Shown in pieces: positions 19,114 through 27,174 of a DNA stretch of 64,000 nt; the first letter of the stretch is position 1; each line of letters opens with the position of its first letter. The stretch spans positions 62,001 to 126,000 of the forward strand of contig JAHBXV010000003.1 of NCBI GenBank assembly GCA_019636285.1. Reading direction: 5' to 3'. The translations under genes and the position numbers were made by a program. The stretch comes from Planctomycetaceae bacterium (GTDB lineage: Bacteria; Planctomycetota; Planctomycetia; Planctomycetales; Planctomycetaceae). Under the pieces are notes generated by a model, which worked only from the letters and a program-made list of their open reading frames with translations, was not told where the DNA came from and ran no database searches.

Positions 19114-20025
19114 ATGCGGGACGTGGCGGCCGAACCGTTTGTTTATGAATTCAGCCGTCTGCTGCCGCCCCGCTGCGAAATCGCTTCGGGGCAGACTCTG
19201 CGCGTCGAATCCGAAGACGCCCTGACGGGTCAGATTCGCCATCCTGGCGATCGGCGTGACAAGTCAGCCGTTCCGTACAGCAATCCCGTGGCTGGTCCGA
19301 TCGTCGTTGCGGGAGCCATGCCGGGCCACCAGTTGGCAGTGACAATTCATTCCATCGAGCCGCGCGATGGACAATGCGCGACCTACACCGGGTCTCCAAA
19401 ACAGTTGACGGAATGGCTGGGCTCCGACGTTCCGCACGGAGCCCATGTCTGCCCGATTCGTGACGGTGAGATTCTCTGGAAAGACAAGGTTCGAATTCCC
19501 TACGCCCCCATGCTGGGCTGCATCGGAACCGCGCCAGACTGGGGAACGCCGTCCACCGGTCCAGCGGGACCGCACGGTGGAAATCTCGATCTGGTTGAAG
19601 TCTGTCCGGGCAGCACGATCTTTCTGCCGGTCACGGTCCCCGGTGGCTTCCTCTATCTGGGCGATGCACACGCCGCGATGGGACATGGCGAACTCTCGGC
19701 GACCGGGCTGGAAATGGCTGCATGGTCAACTATCACAGTGGATCTGGTGACCTCGCCCAAAGTTTCCGGCGTTCGCGTCGCGAATCCTGACTTTCTCATG
19801 TGTGTCGCCACGCACGGCAGCACCGAGCGGGCCATTGCCGAAGCCTACGCCAGGCTCATTCTGTGGCTCGAAGCCGAGTTCCAGTGGAATCGCTGGGACG
19901 CGTATGACCTTCTCACGCACGTCGGCCAGATTTCGGTGGGCTACTATGGCAGCGGAACGGTTGGGGCGCGAGTCGACAGGCGTTATGTGAGCGACCCGCC
20001 CGGCGGCCCATCGGTGACAAGATAG
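19114..20025 (+). CDS. Acetamidase/formamidase family amidohydrolase
   Basis: A cytoplasmic hydrolase of the FmdA/AmdA family, which releases ammonia from short amides such as formamide or acetamide. Family hallmarks are the Gly-rich GTAPDWGTPSTGPAGPHGG-type loop, the GDAHAAMGHGELSATGLEM motif (metal-binding Asp/His and Glu), and the LLTHVGQISVGYYG stretch near the C-terminus. About 303 residues, near family length. The ATG at 19114 is preferred because a GAGGG element lies just upstream and homologues begin near here; a GTG at 19090 is also in frame. It is the first gene of a tight plus-strand run that also encodes a dimethylformamidase-like enzyme, so amide metabolism is the likely theme. 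Confidence 0.88.
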   Translation: MRDVAAEPFVYEFSRLLPPRCEIASGQTLRVESEDALTGQIRHPGDRRDKSAVPYSNPVAGPIVVAGAMPGHQLAVTIHSIEPRDGQCATYTGSPKQLTEWLGSDVPHGAHVCPIRDGEILWKDKVRIPYAPMLGCIGTAPDWGTPSTGPAGPHGGNLDLVEVCPGSTIFLPVTVPGGFLYLGDAHAAMGHGELSATGLEMAAWSTITVDLVTSPKVSGVRVANPDFLMCVATHGSTERAIAEAYARLILWLEAEFQWNRWDAYDLLTHVGQISVGYYGSGTVGARVDRRYVSDPPGGPSVTR

Positions 20026-20067
20026 TTCGTATTTCCTGGCGCGGGTGCCCCTTTCGGAAGAGCATGC

Positions 20068-21387
20068 ATGACGCCGCCAGCGGCCGGGTCTCTGCTTCCC
20101 ACCACCGAACGACAGCTTTTTTTGTCGCGCTGCGGAATCCTCCTGCTCTTGGCATCGGCGGCTGCCATTGCCTATCTGACGCGACATTGCCTCGCGGTCG
20201 CCAACACCACGATGCAGCGTGAGATCGGCCTGACGAACGAAGAGTTCGGTTACCTCTATAGTGCATTTTCGCTTGGCTACCTGATTTGTCAGATTCCCGG
20301 CGGCTGGCTCGGGCAACGGATCGGTGTCCGGGCGGCGCTACCCATTCTGGCTGCTTTCTGGGCGGCCATGACGTGCGTCACCGCGCTGGTGACGTCACTT
20401 CCGGCGCTCGTCGCCTCGCGGTTTTTCTTCGGCCTGGCGCAAGCTGGGCTGGTCCCCAACCAGGCACAGGCGGTGCGCAACTGGATCCCTGATTCGGCCC
20501 GCGGCCTCGCAAGTTCGGTACTGGTGGTTGCGATGTCGGCGGGGGCGATCGCGAGTTTGGCGCTCACCGGGCTTCTGATGAAGACTTTTCCCTGGCGGAC
20601 GATCTTCATCGCCTATGGCGCAGCCACGCTCGTCTGGTCGATTCTCTTCTGGCTGACATACCGGGATACACCACCCGCGCGTTCAGCGCCACCTGACGAT
20701 GGTACTCCAGGCAAGAACGCCCCTCCCGCCGCCTTGAAGATCGGCTTGCCGTTACTGGTCGTGCTGACAAGCGCGGGCGTCTGGGGGCTGTCCCTGCAAG
20801 CTCTGTTCAAGACAGCCGGCTATAACTTTCTCGTGACGTTTCTTCCGACATTTCTCGAATACGCCCACGAAATGCCGACCGAGAAGACGGCTTCGCTGGC
20901 CTCCTGGTCGCTGCTCGCTGTGATGATGGGATCGCTGCTCGGAGGAATTCTTGTCGACTACATTCAACGCCTCTCAGGAAGAAAGTGGTGCAGTCGTTGC
21001 GTTGTGGGTTCTGGAGCGATGGCCCTGACGGCCGGCGCACTGTTCTCCGCGACGCTGTGTTCGACCGCTACGACCGTGGCGCTGGTGATTGCCGTGGCAT
21101 CATTCTTCTCGGGCATTGGCGGCGCCCCTCCCTGGGCGGCAACAATGGATCTCGGGGGCCGCGGTGCCGCCGTCGTCATGGGCATGATGAACAGCGTTTC
21201 TGCCTTCGCGGGGATCATCATTTCGCCGCTGGTAGGCCGAATGATTGACTGGATTCGATTCAACGACGGCAACTGGTCACTGGTCCTCTGGGTTCACGCG
21301 GCGTTCTACCTGCTCTCGGCGGCCAGTTGGATCCTGGTCCGTCCCGATCATTCGCTCGATAAATCGGAGGCTGCTCATGCTGGTTGA
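20068..21387 (+). CDS. MFS transporter, anion:cation symporter type
   Basis: A 12-segment inner membrane transporter of 439 residues. The pattern resembles the ACS family (hexuronate, galactonate, phthalate permeases): RHCLAVANTTMQREIGLTNEEFG in and after helix 1, GGWLGQRIGVRAAL in loop 2-3, and FFGLAQAGLVPNQAQAVRNWIPDSARG after helix 4. A longer loop with Pro residues separates helices 6 and 7. It starts 42 bp after the amidase gene and overlaps the next gene by 11 bp. It presumably imports the acidic substrate of this operon; hexuronate- or sugar-acid-like compounds are the family norm, but the actual solute is unknown. Confidence 0.88.
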   Translation: MTPPAAGSLLPTTERQLFLSRCGILLLLASAAAIAYLTRHCLAVANTTMQREIGLTNEEFGYLYSAFSLGYLICQIPGGWLGQRIGVRAALPILAAFWAAMTCVTALVTSLPALVASRFFFGLAQAGLVPNQAQAVRNWIPDSARGLASSVLVVAMSAGAIASLALTGLLMKTFPWRTIFIAYGAATLVWSILFWLTYRDTPPARSAPPDDGTPGKNAPPAALKIGLPLLVVLTSAGVWGLSLQALFKTAGYNFLVTFLPTFLEYAHEMPTEKTASLASWSLLAVMMGSLLGGILVDYIQRLSGRKWCSRCVVGSGAMALTAGALFSATLCSTATTVALVIAVASFFSGIGGAPPWAATMDLGGRGAAVVMGMMNSVSAFAGIIISPLVGRMIDWIRFNDGNWSLVLWVHAAFYLLSAASWILVRPDHSLDKSEAAHAG

Positions 21388-22273
21388 TACGCACACCAAC
21401 TTGATGTGGTATCCCGAACATCTGTCGGATGAATTCGTCGAGTTCGCCTGGGAGGCCAAGCGGGCGAAGATGAAGCTCTCGACCGACGTCTACTTCGCCG
21501 GGGCTGACAGCCAGGCGAATAACGCTTTTGACTCGCGTCCGGAGCAACTTCTCGCCGCAACGAGCGAGGCCGACAAGGTTGTCGTCTTCGGCATTGTGGC
21601 ACCCCACAGCGGCATCTACGCCGACCAGGAACTGATCGCGCGGTTCGTCGCCGAACACTCCGACCGATTCATCGGCTGGTGTTCCGTCGATCCGAATGAT
21701 CCCGACTGCGTGCGACAATTGGAATACCGCGTGAAAGAACTCGGCCTGCGCGGTCTGAAGTGCTCACCCATTTATCAGAACTGGGACCCTTCGGACCCGA
21801 AGCACCTGCCGCTGTTCAAGAAAGCCGAAGAGCTCAACATCCCCGTGAACATTCACCAGGGGACGACATTCGTTCGCCCGGGACCGCTCAAGTACGCGAA
21901 CCCCATTCTGCTCGAAGACATGGCGATCGCCTGCCCCAAGCTGAGAATTGTCATCGCCCATATGGGGCATCCCTGGGAAACCGAGTGCGTCGTTCTCATC
22001 CGCAAGCACCCGAATCTGTACACGAATGTTTCCGCGCTCCATTATCGGCCTCTCCGGCATTACCAGGCATTCATGACGGCCATCGAGTATGGTGTCGAGC
22101 ACAAGCTGATTCTCGGGTCGGACTTTCCCTCCGCGACGCTGGCCCAGGTCATTGCCGGACAATGGAAGGTCAATCGCGTCATCGAGGGAACGCACTTTCC
22201 ACGCGTGTCGGACGAGATCATTCACAACATCATTTACGAGAACTGGCGTCGATTTCTGCCTGAGTACGAGTAA
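21377..22273 (+). CDS. Amidohydrolase-family TIM-barrel protein
   Basis: A 298-residue member of the amidohydrolase_2 family (relatives include ACMSD-type decarboxylases and lactone hydrolases). The first metal motif, normally HxH, reads DTHTNL, so the second His is Asn. Later ligands look present: NIHQG, IAHMGHPWE and GSDFPS. The ATG at 21377 has CGGAGG 6 nt upstream and overlaps the end of the transporter gene, giving translational coupling. It may hydrolyse or decarboxylate an intermediate of the operon pathway. The altered metal motif may change chemistry rather than abolish it. Confidence 0.82.
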   Translation: MLVDTHTNLMWYPEHLSDEFVEFAWEAKRAKMKLSTDVYFAGADSQANNAFDSRPEQLLAATSEADKVVVFGIVAPHSGIYADQELIARFVAEHSDRFIGWCSVDPNDPDCVRQLEYRVKELGLRGLKCSPIYQNWDPSDPKHLPLFKKAEELNIPVNIHQGTTFVRPGPLKYANPILLEDMAIACPKLRIVIAHMGHPWETECVVLIRKHPNLYTNVSALHYRPLRHYQAFMTAIEYGVEHKLILGSDFPSATLAQVIAGQWKVNRVIEGTHFPRVSDEIIHNIIYENWRRFLPEYE

Positions 22274-22343
22274 TCGTCCCGTTCGCGACAATAGGCCGTG
22301 ATTCCATTTCGAGTTTCCGAGTCCTGACGAAAGTTTTGCCAAG

Positions 22344-23264
22344 ATGAATTCCGCTCCGATCACCCCTGAATTGCTGGCTGGCTCCGTGATCTCCGTCCCG
22401 CCGTTGGCCCGGTCAGCCGATCTCACGATCAACACTGCCGAGAACACCAAAATCATTCGCCATCTCGAAGCCGGGGGCGTCACGACGCTGCTCTACGGCG
22501 GCAACGCCGCGCTGGCTCATGTGTCGCTGTCGGAATACGGCAAGCTGCTGGGCTTTCTCGCGGAGACGGCCGCTCCCACGTCCACGGTCGTGCCGTCGTT
22601 CGGACCAACCTATGGCCTGGCCATGGACCAGGTCGGCGTCCTCAAGGAATACGGCTTCCTCACGGTCATGCTGCTTCCCAGCCGCGAGGCAACAACGCCT
22701 GCCGGCATTGCGAACGGCGTGCGGCGGCTTGTCGAGCGTCTCGGGCGTCCCATCGTTCTCTACCTCAAGCACGATGGCATGGTGGACGTCGCAACGACAG
22801 CCGCGATGGTTAAGGATGGGCTGATTTCCTGGATCAAATACGCCATCGTCCGGCCCCGCGCGGCGGACGATACGTTCCTGAAAGATCTGGTCGCGGCCGT
22901 CGGACCGCAAATCGTGGTGAGTGGCATGGGCGAACAACCGGCCATCATCCACTTGCGGGACTTCGGGCTGGTGGGATTCACTTCCGGCTGCGTCTGCGTC
23001 GCCCCGAAGCTCGCAATGGATCTCTTGCGGGCGGCAAAGCAGGGCGACTTCGAGGCGGCCGAGCGAATTCGTGAACAATTATCCCCACTCGAGGCCCTGC
23101 GCGACGGTATCAACCCCGTTCGCGTTCTTCACGCGGCCGTCCAACTGGCAGGAATCGCTGAGACGGGACCAATCACCCCATTCTGGTCCGAAATCTCTGC
23201 CAGCGACGAGGGACGAATTTCGGAGGCAGCACGTGCCCTCCTGGCGCTGCAGAACCGGGCATAG
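22344..23264 (+). CDS. DapA-superfamily aldolase/lyase of unknown specificity
   Basis: A 306-residue TIM-barrel protein resembling dihydrodipicolinate synthase and the keto-deoxy sugar acid aldolases. Lys165 in SWIKYAIVRP is at the Schiff-base position, and Tyr140 in IVLYLKHDG is near the catalytic tyrosine. The usual GTTGE pyruvate loop reads LYGGNAAL, so binding of the keto acid may differ. The gene lies 70 bp after the amidohydrolase gene in the same run. By analogy to known pathways it could cleave or dehydrate a 2-keto-3-deoxy acid; this is inference. It is not a dapA housekeeping gene on present evidence. Confidence 0.82.
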   Translation: MNSAPITPELLAGSVISVPPLARSADLTINTAENTKIIRHLEAGGVTTLLYGGNAALAHVSLSEYGKLLGFLAETAAPTSTVVPSFGPTYGLAMDQVGVLKEYGFLTVMLLPSREATTPAGIANGVRRLVERLGRPIVLYLKHDGMVDVATTAAMVKDGLISWIKYAIVRPRAADDTFLKDLVAAVGPQIVVSGMGEQPAIIHLRDFGLVGFTSGCVCVAPKLAMDLLRAAKQGDFEAAERIREQLSPLEALRDGINPVRVLHAAVQLAGIAETGPITPFWSEISASDEGRISEAARALLALQNRA

Positions 23265-23279
23265 GCGCACGTGACGCCG

Positions 23280-23306
23280 TTAGCCGCCAGGCATCGCCGA
23301 GCGTTC
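23280..23306 (+). repeat. Dispersed 3'-end repeat, copy D
   Basis: TTAGCCGCCAGGCATCGCCGAGCG-type sequence 15 bp after the DapA-like gene stop. It matches copies at 26228, 54383 and 61688 with substitutions in the centre, keeping the left TAGCCGC and right GAGCG ends. Confidence 0.6.
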
Positions 23307-23349
23307 TTTCTTTTGACTTGAACAAAAATTCGCGGCAACGGAGGGCACG

Positions 23350-24984
23350 ATGCTGGTCGGTTACGTGAGCGACGAACAGTACGTCGCTCTCTGCGATGTC
23401 CTGCTGGAGTTCGAGCAGGGCGGTGACATCCAGGCGATTGTTCGCTCGTCGCCGCGCGGTGCGGTCCACGTCGATCTTCCTGCGGGGGAATATCGAGTGA
23501 CGCTCGTGAAACAGGGATATGGTTCCAAGCGCTCGACGGTGACTATCGGAGCAGGGCCCCCGCACCAGTTTCGACTGCTGTCCGATGGAATCCTCGGCTA
23601 CGTCTGGCCCCGTGAAGTCGTCACTGGCGGACGTTCGGAATTCCGCATTCATGCGACGGAGCCGTATCGCCTCTCGCTTTGGCGATACGGCTGGAAGCGC
23701 GAATTCGTTCGCCTGCTGGGCTGGTTCGACGAACACGGTCCCCGGGCGAATCAGCAGATCGTTCCCGACGGAGATTTCACGCAAACCGGTGCGTTCTGGA
23801 ACCGTGTCGGCTACGGCAGCGCGCATCACACGCAATTCGTGACGGGGCCTGAACGATCGGGGTTGTACTATCTGCACGCCAAGGGCGAAACCACCGGAAA
23901 GTTCTTCTCCTTTCCCTGGGTTGTCGCCCCCAGTCGTCCGACGGCACCAATCGCAGTCGTTGCTTCGACTAATACCTGGCTGGCGTACAACAATTTCGGC
24001 GGGCGAAGCAACTACGTCAATGCCGCCAGCCTTCCGCCCACTCCCACCGTCAACGCGCGGCAAGACTTGTTGCGGTACACGGCTGCCGGCTCATTCAATG
24101 AATGGGGCTTCGCCGACTCCGACTATCAACCCCTCTCCTTCGAACGTCCGGAACCCGGCAATTGTGTCCGTGAAGACGAGGAAGTGACCGACCCCATCGA
24201 GGGGCGGCTGCCCTGCGGCATGGCCCCTGCGGAATGGCGGCTCCTGGGGTGGCTCGAACGCGAGGGCTGCGCTTACGACTATTACTCCGAACGCCAGTTG
24301 CACAATGGAACGCTGGACCTCGACCAATATCGCATACTCATCATCAGCGTTCATCCCGAATACTGGTCGCGCGAGATGTACCAGGCGGTGAAGAGCTGGG
24401 TCTGGGAACGTGGGGGGAAGCTGATCTATCTCGGCGGCAACGGCCTCAACTGCGAGGTCGAATTCCTGGACGAGCACCGGCTGCGTTTCCGGACGCACCT
24501 GAAACCCAGCGAAGGGGGTGCATTGGGAATGCCCGACCCCGACAACCCAGACGTTTACTTCGAAAGCCGCATGCACCGAACGCTGGAATCCGAAGCGAAT
24601 CTGCTGGGCGTCGTCTGTACCGAAACCGGCATCATGACGGCTGCCCCCTATCGGGTTGTGAAAGCCGATCATTGGGTCTTCTCCGGCACCGGTCTCGCCG
24701 ATGGCGACGTCTTCGGCGAGAAGAGTCTTCATGAACGCGTACATGGCGGCGCGAGCGGTCACGAGACCGACAAGATGAGTAAGAATTCGCCGCCCGGTAC
24801 AGTGCTGCTGGCTAAGGGACTCAATCGTGATGAGGGCGGAGCCGAGATCGTGCATTACGAAACCGCCTCCGGCGGCGCGGTCTTCTCCGTCGGCTCAATC
24901 ACCTACGTCGCATCGCTCCTGGTTGATGATGCCATCTCCCGAATCACCTCCAACGTCATCACAAAGTTCCTCGCCAATCACTAA
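23350..24984 (+). CDS. N,N-dimethylformamidase large-subunit-like protein
   Basis: A 544-residue protein resembling the large subunit of N,N-dimethylformamidase, an iron enzyme that hydrolyses amides. An N-terminal all-beta region (1-195) precedes a Rossmann-like domain. Candidate iron ligands are Tyr213 (LAYNNFGG), His335 and Glu337 (SVHPEYWS), matching the Tyr / His-x-Glu set of the characterised enzyme in order. WVWERGGKLIYLGGNGL follows as in the family. No small-subunit gene is visible. The GTG/ATG choice is simple: ATG at 23350 with CGGAGGGC upstream. It sits between the DapA-like and PLP genes. The substrate is unlikely to be dimethylformamide itself; a natural amide is more plausible. 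Confidence 0.82.
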   Translation: MLVGYVSDEQYVALCDVLLEFEQGGDIQAIVRSSPRGAVHVDLPAGEYRVTLVKQGYGSKRSTVTIGAGPPHQFRLLSDGILGYVWPREVVTGGRSEFRIHATEPYRLSLWRYGWKREFVRLLGWFDEHGPRANQQIVPDGDFTQTGAFWNRVGYGSAHHTQFVTGPERSGLYYLHAKGETTGKFFSFPWVVAPSRPTAPIAVVASTNTWLAYNNFGGRSNYVNAASLPPTPTVNARQDLLRYTAAGSFNEWGFADSDYQPLSFERPEPGNCVREDEEVTDPIEGRLPCGMAPAEWRLLGWLEREGCAYDYYSERQLHNGTLDLDQYRILIISVHPEYWSREMYQAVKSWVWERGGKLIYLGGNGLNCEVEFLDEHRLRFRTHLKPSEGGALGMPDPDNPDVYFESRMHRTLESEANLLGVVCTETGIMTAAPYRVVKADHWVFSGTGLADGDVFGEKSLHERVHGGASGHETDKMSKNSPPGTVLLAKGLNRDEGGAEIVHYETASGGAVFSVGSITYVASLLVDDAISRITSNVITKFLANH

Positions 24985-25028
24985 CTGCTAACCACCAACC
25001 ACTCTCTTCTCTCCCCCAGAGCCACCCG

Positions 25029-26231
25029 ATGTCCGCCGCCAAGCCCTTCGCCGTTCGACCGATCATCAATGCCCTGGGAACATTCACTCGCGTCGGCGGC
25101 AGCCTGATGCCGGCCGAAGTGCTCGACAGCATACGGGAGGCCGCAGGGCACTTTGTCTGCCTTGAAGAACTACAGGCCGCAGCCGGACGCGAAATTGCCC
25201 GGCTGCTCCAGGCTGAGGCCGCTTACGTCACGTCGGGAGCCCAGTCTGCTCTCGTTCTGTCCGTCGCGGCCTGCCTCACGCGATTGGATGCGGCTGCCAT
25301 GGATCGGCTTCCGCGTACGGATGATCGTCCCAACGAAGTCCTCATAGCGAGTTTTCATCGCAACCATTACGACCACGCGATCGAGGCTGCCGGGGGGACG
25401 ATTGTCACCGTCGGTTCGGAAGAAGATTGCCGTCCCGAAGATTATGTGGCGGCGATCAACGATCAAACCGTGGCCATCCTGTATCTTCCCTGGCGCGAGG
25501 ACCGTCTCTCCTTTGCAGACGTTCTTGAAGTCGCCCGTCGGCACTCGATACCGCTCCTCGTTGATGCCGCCGGGGCCTGCGACGATCCACGCAATCTCAC
25601 GCGATTTTCGGCTGCGGGGGCCAATCTCGTCTGCCATAGCGGCGGGAAACACATCCGTGGCCCACAATCTTCGGGCATTGTCTGCGGCGATCGCGACCTG
25701 ATCTCCGCGATTGCCTGGCAGCATCTCGACATGGACTTTACGCCTGAAGTCTGGACCGCGCCGCCGGAGTTACTGTCGGCGGATCAACTGAAGTTCGTCC
25801 CAAGACAAGGCATCGGCCGGGGCTACAAAGCCGGCAAGGAAGAAATTCACGGACTCGTCACGGCGTTACGACTGTACTTCGAGCGCGATCACGTCGCCGA
25901 AAAACGCGAGGCCCGTAGAAAGCTCGATGCGATCGCTTTCCAACTCTCCGATATGCCAGAGATTTCGACATCTCTGACGCTTCCTGCGACACCGGACTCC
26001 GGGTTCCCAACCCTGACGATCACGATCGATTCCGAACGCACGGGTCTGACCGGTATCGACTTCATTCGCGCCCTCAAAGCTGGCACTCCGTCGATTCACC
26101 CCGGCGAACGCAAACTGGCAGAACATGCCGTCGTCATCCATCCCTTCAATCTGCAACCCGGCGACGAAACGGCCATCGTCGCAAGAATTCGCGAGATCGT
26201 CCTGCAATCCCGTCGTTTACGAAACGATTAG
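25029..26231 (+). CDS. SelA-like PLP-dependent enzyme (D-glucosaminate-6-P ammonia-lyase type)
   Basis: A fold-type I PLP enzyme of 400 residues in the SelA/DgaE group. Lys207 in CHSGGKHIRGPQSSG is the cofactor lysine and Asp179 in LLVDAAGACDD binds the PLP nitrogen; YVTSGAQSALVLSVAAC holds the phosphate. It is not selenocysteine synthase: it is shorter than SelA and no sel genes are nearby. DgaE-type members eliminate ammonia from amino sugar acids to give 2-keto-3-deoxy acids, which would feed the DapA-like aldolase encoded two genes upstream. That link is inference from gene order. It starts 44 bp after the amidase-like gene. Confidence 0.85.
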   Translation: MSAAKPFAVRPIINALGTFTRVGGSLMPAEVLDSIREAAGHFVCLEELQAAAGREIARLLQAEAAYVTSGAQSALVLSVAACLTRLDAAAMDRLPRTDDRPNEVLIASFHRNHYDHAIEAAGGTIVTVGSEEDCRPEDYVAAINDQTVAILYLPWREDRLSFADVLEVARRHSIPLLVDAAGACDDPRNLTRFSAAGANLVCHSGGKHIRGPQSSGIVCGDRDLISAIAWQHLDMDFTPEVWTAPPELLSADQLKFVPRQGIGRGYKAGKEEIHGLVTALRLYFERDHVAEKREARRKLDAIAFQLSDMPEISTSLTLPATPDSGFPTLTITIDSERTGLTGIDFIRALKAGTPSIHPGERKLAEHAVVIHPFNLQPGDETAIVARIREIVLQSRRLRND

Positions 26232-26251
26232 CCGCGACCCAACGGGGAGCG
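26228..26251 (+). repeat. Dispersed 3'-end repeat, copy A (overlaps a stop codon)
   Basis: A 24-bp sequence, TTAGCCGCGACCCAACGGGG followed by AGCG, identical to the copy at 54383-54406. Its TAG (26229-26231) is the stop codon of the PLP enzyme gene. Confidence 0.85.
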
Positions 26252-26357
26252 TTGCCTCTCCCCACCGACGATCGTTGACAACCCTCACGTCGAATCGGTC
26301 AACTGACATTCGTCTCTCCGCCCAATCTTCGTCCCTCATTTCGCCAAAGTTTGCCCG

Positions 26358-27146
26358 ATGTCTCTCAATGCTGCCGAATCGTCCGCAACCGGCGCTGCCG
26401 ATCATCGACTGGCAGTTTTCTCTCACATCGATCCCCATGACATGGCTTCGCTCCTCCACGAAGTCATCGGAATCCTGCCGCTCGATGGTGTGATCGCGGC
26501 GAAGGAAACGCCCGGGCTCATCGCTCGCCCCATGACGCGCAGTCAGGCCGACCAACTCGTCCGCCGGCTTCATGACGAGGGAATCAGTTCATACGCAATC
26601 CCTGCCAAGTCGCTTCCCAGCCTCGCGAACGCCACGCTACTCCATCACGTTCAGGTGTCAGACACCGGCCTCACCGTTTTGAACCTTTATGGCGAAGTCG
26701 ATGAAATGATTCCGTGGGCTGCGATCGGTGTGATTGCCATCGGACAGTTTCCGGCCGAATCGAGCCTGCATGCAATTGACGAAACACGCCCCAGCGTCCT
26801 GTCAGCAGCGCCACTTCCCACCGCCTGGACAACCGACGCCGGTCATCGCAGCGCCCTCGAACTGTGGCTACTGGCTCGCATGTCCGATCGTCTGTATTGC
26901 ATCCGCCACGACCGATTCAACTATGAGTCGCTCGGCGAAGAAATGTCGGACTCTGCAACCGTGAACTTCGACCACTTCGTGCGTCGAATCATCCCGTTCG
27001 CCCTGCATGCCGCGCAAACACCGTCGACCCATGCCTACCTCGCGAAGTCGCTGGTCGGGTATTCGTTCCCTGACCAGGCGGCACTCGAACGACAGGCCGT
27101 CCTGAACTGGGTGATGCGCCGAGCGGCGGAAAACCAGGAATCCTAA
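26358..27146 (+). CDS. Hypothetical protein, last gene of the amide operon
   Basis: A 262-residue soluble protein not recognised as any family. It lacks membrane segments and Cys-rich motifs. The first ~90 residues (HIDPHDMASLLHEVIGILPLDG, then RSQADQLVRRLHDEGISSYAI) resemble an alpha/beta regulatory module of the ACT-like or DUF2007-like sort, since they describe reading through a limited set of paired positions; this is only a shape impression. The middle looks like a PH-like beta barrel (VLNLYGEVDEMIPWAAIGVIAIG). It follows the PLP gene by 126 bp, with a repeat between, so membership in the operon is probable but not certain. Confidence 0.7.
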   Translation: MSLNAAESSATGAADHRLAVFSHIDPHDMASLLHEVIGILPLDGVIAAKETPGLIARPMTRSQADQLVRRLHDEGISSYAIPAKSLPSLANATLLHHVQVSDTGLTVLNLYGEVDEMIPWAAIGVIAIGQFPAESSLHAIDETRPSVLSAAPLPTAWTTDAGHRSALELWLLARMSDRLYCIRHDRFNYESLGEEMSDSATVNFDHFVRRIIPFALHAAQTPSTHAYLAKSLVGYSFPDQAALERQAVLNWVMRRAAENQES

Positions 27147-27174
27147 GCGATTCTGGATTGCGTCCGCTGGCGTG

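Noticed and set aside
22344-23264. Housekeeping dapA for lysine synthesis
   Set aside because: The pyruvate loop is altered and the gene lies inside a catabolic run, not with lysine genes.
25029-26231. Selenocysteine synthase (selA)
   Set aside because: It is shorter than SelA, has no adjacent selB/selD or tRNA-Sec, and the SelA fold is shared by sugar-acid ammonia-lyases.
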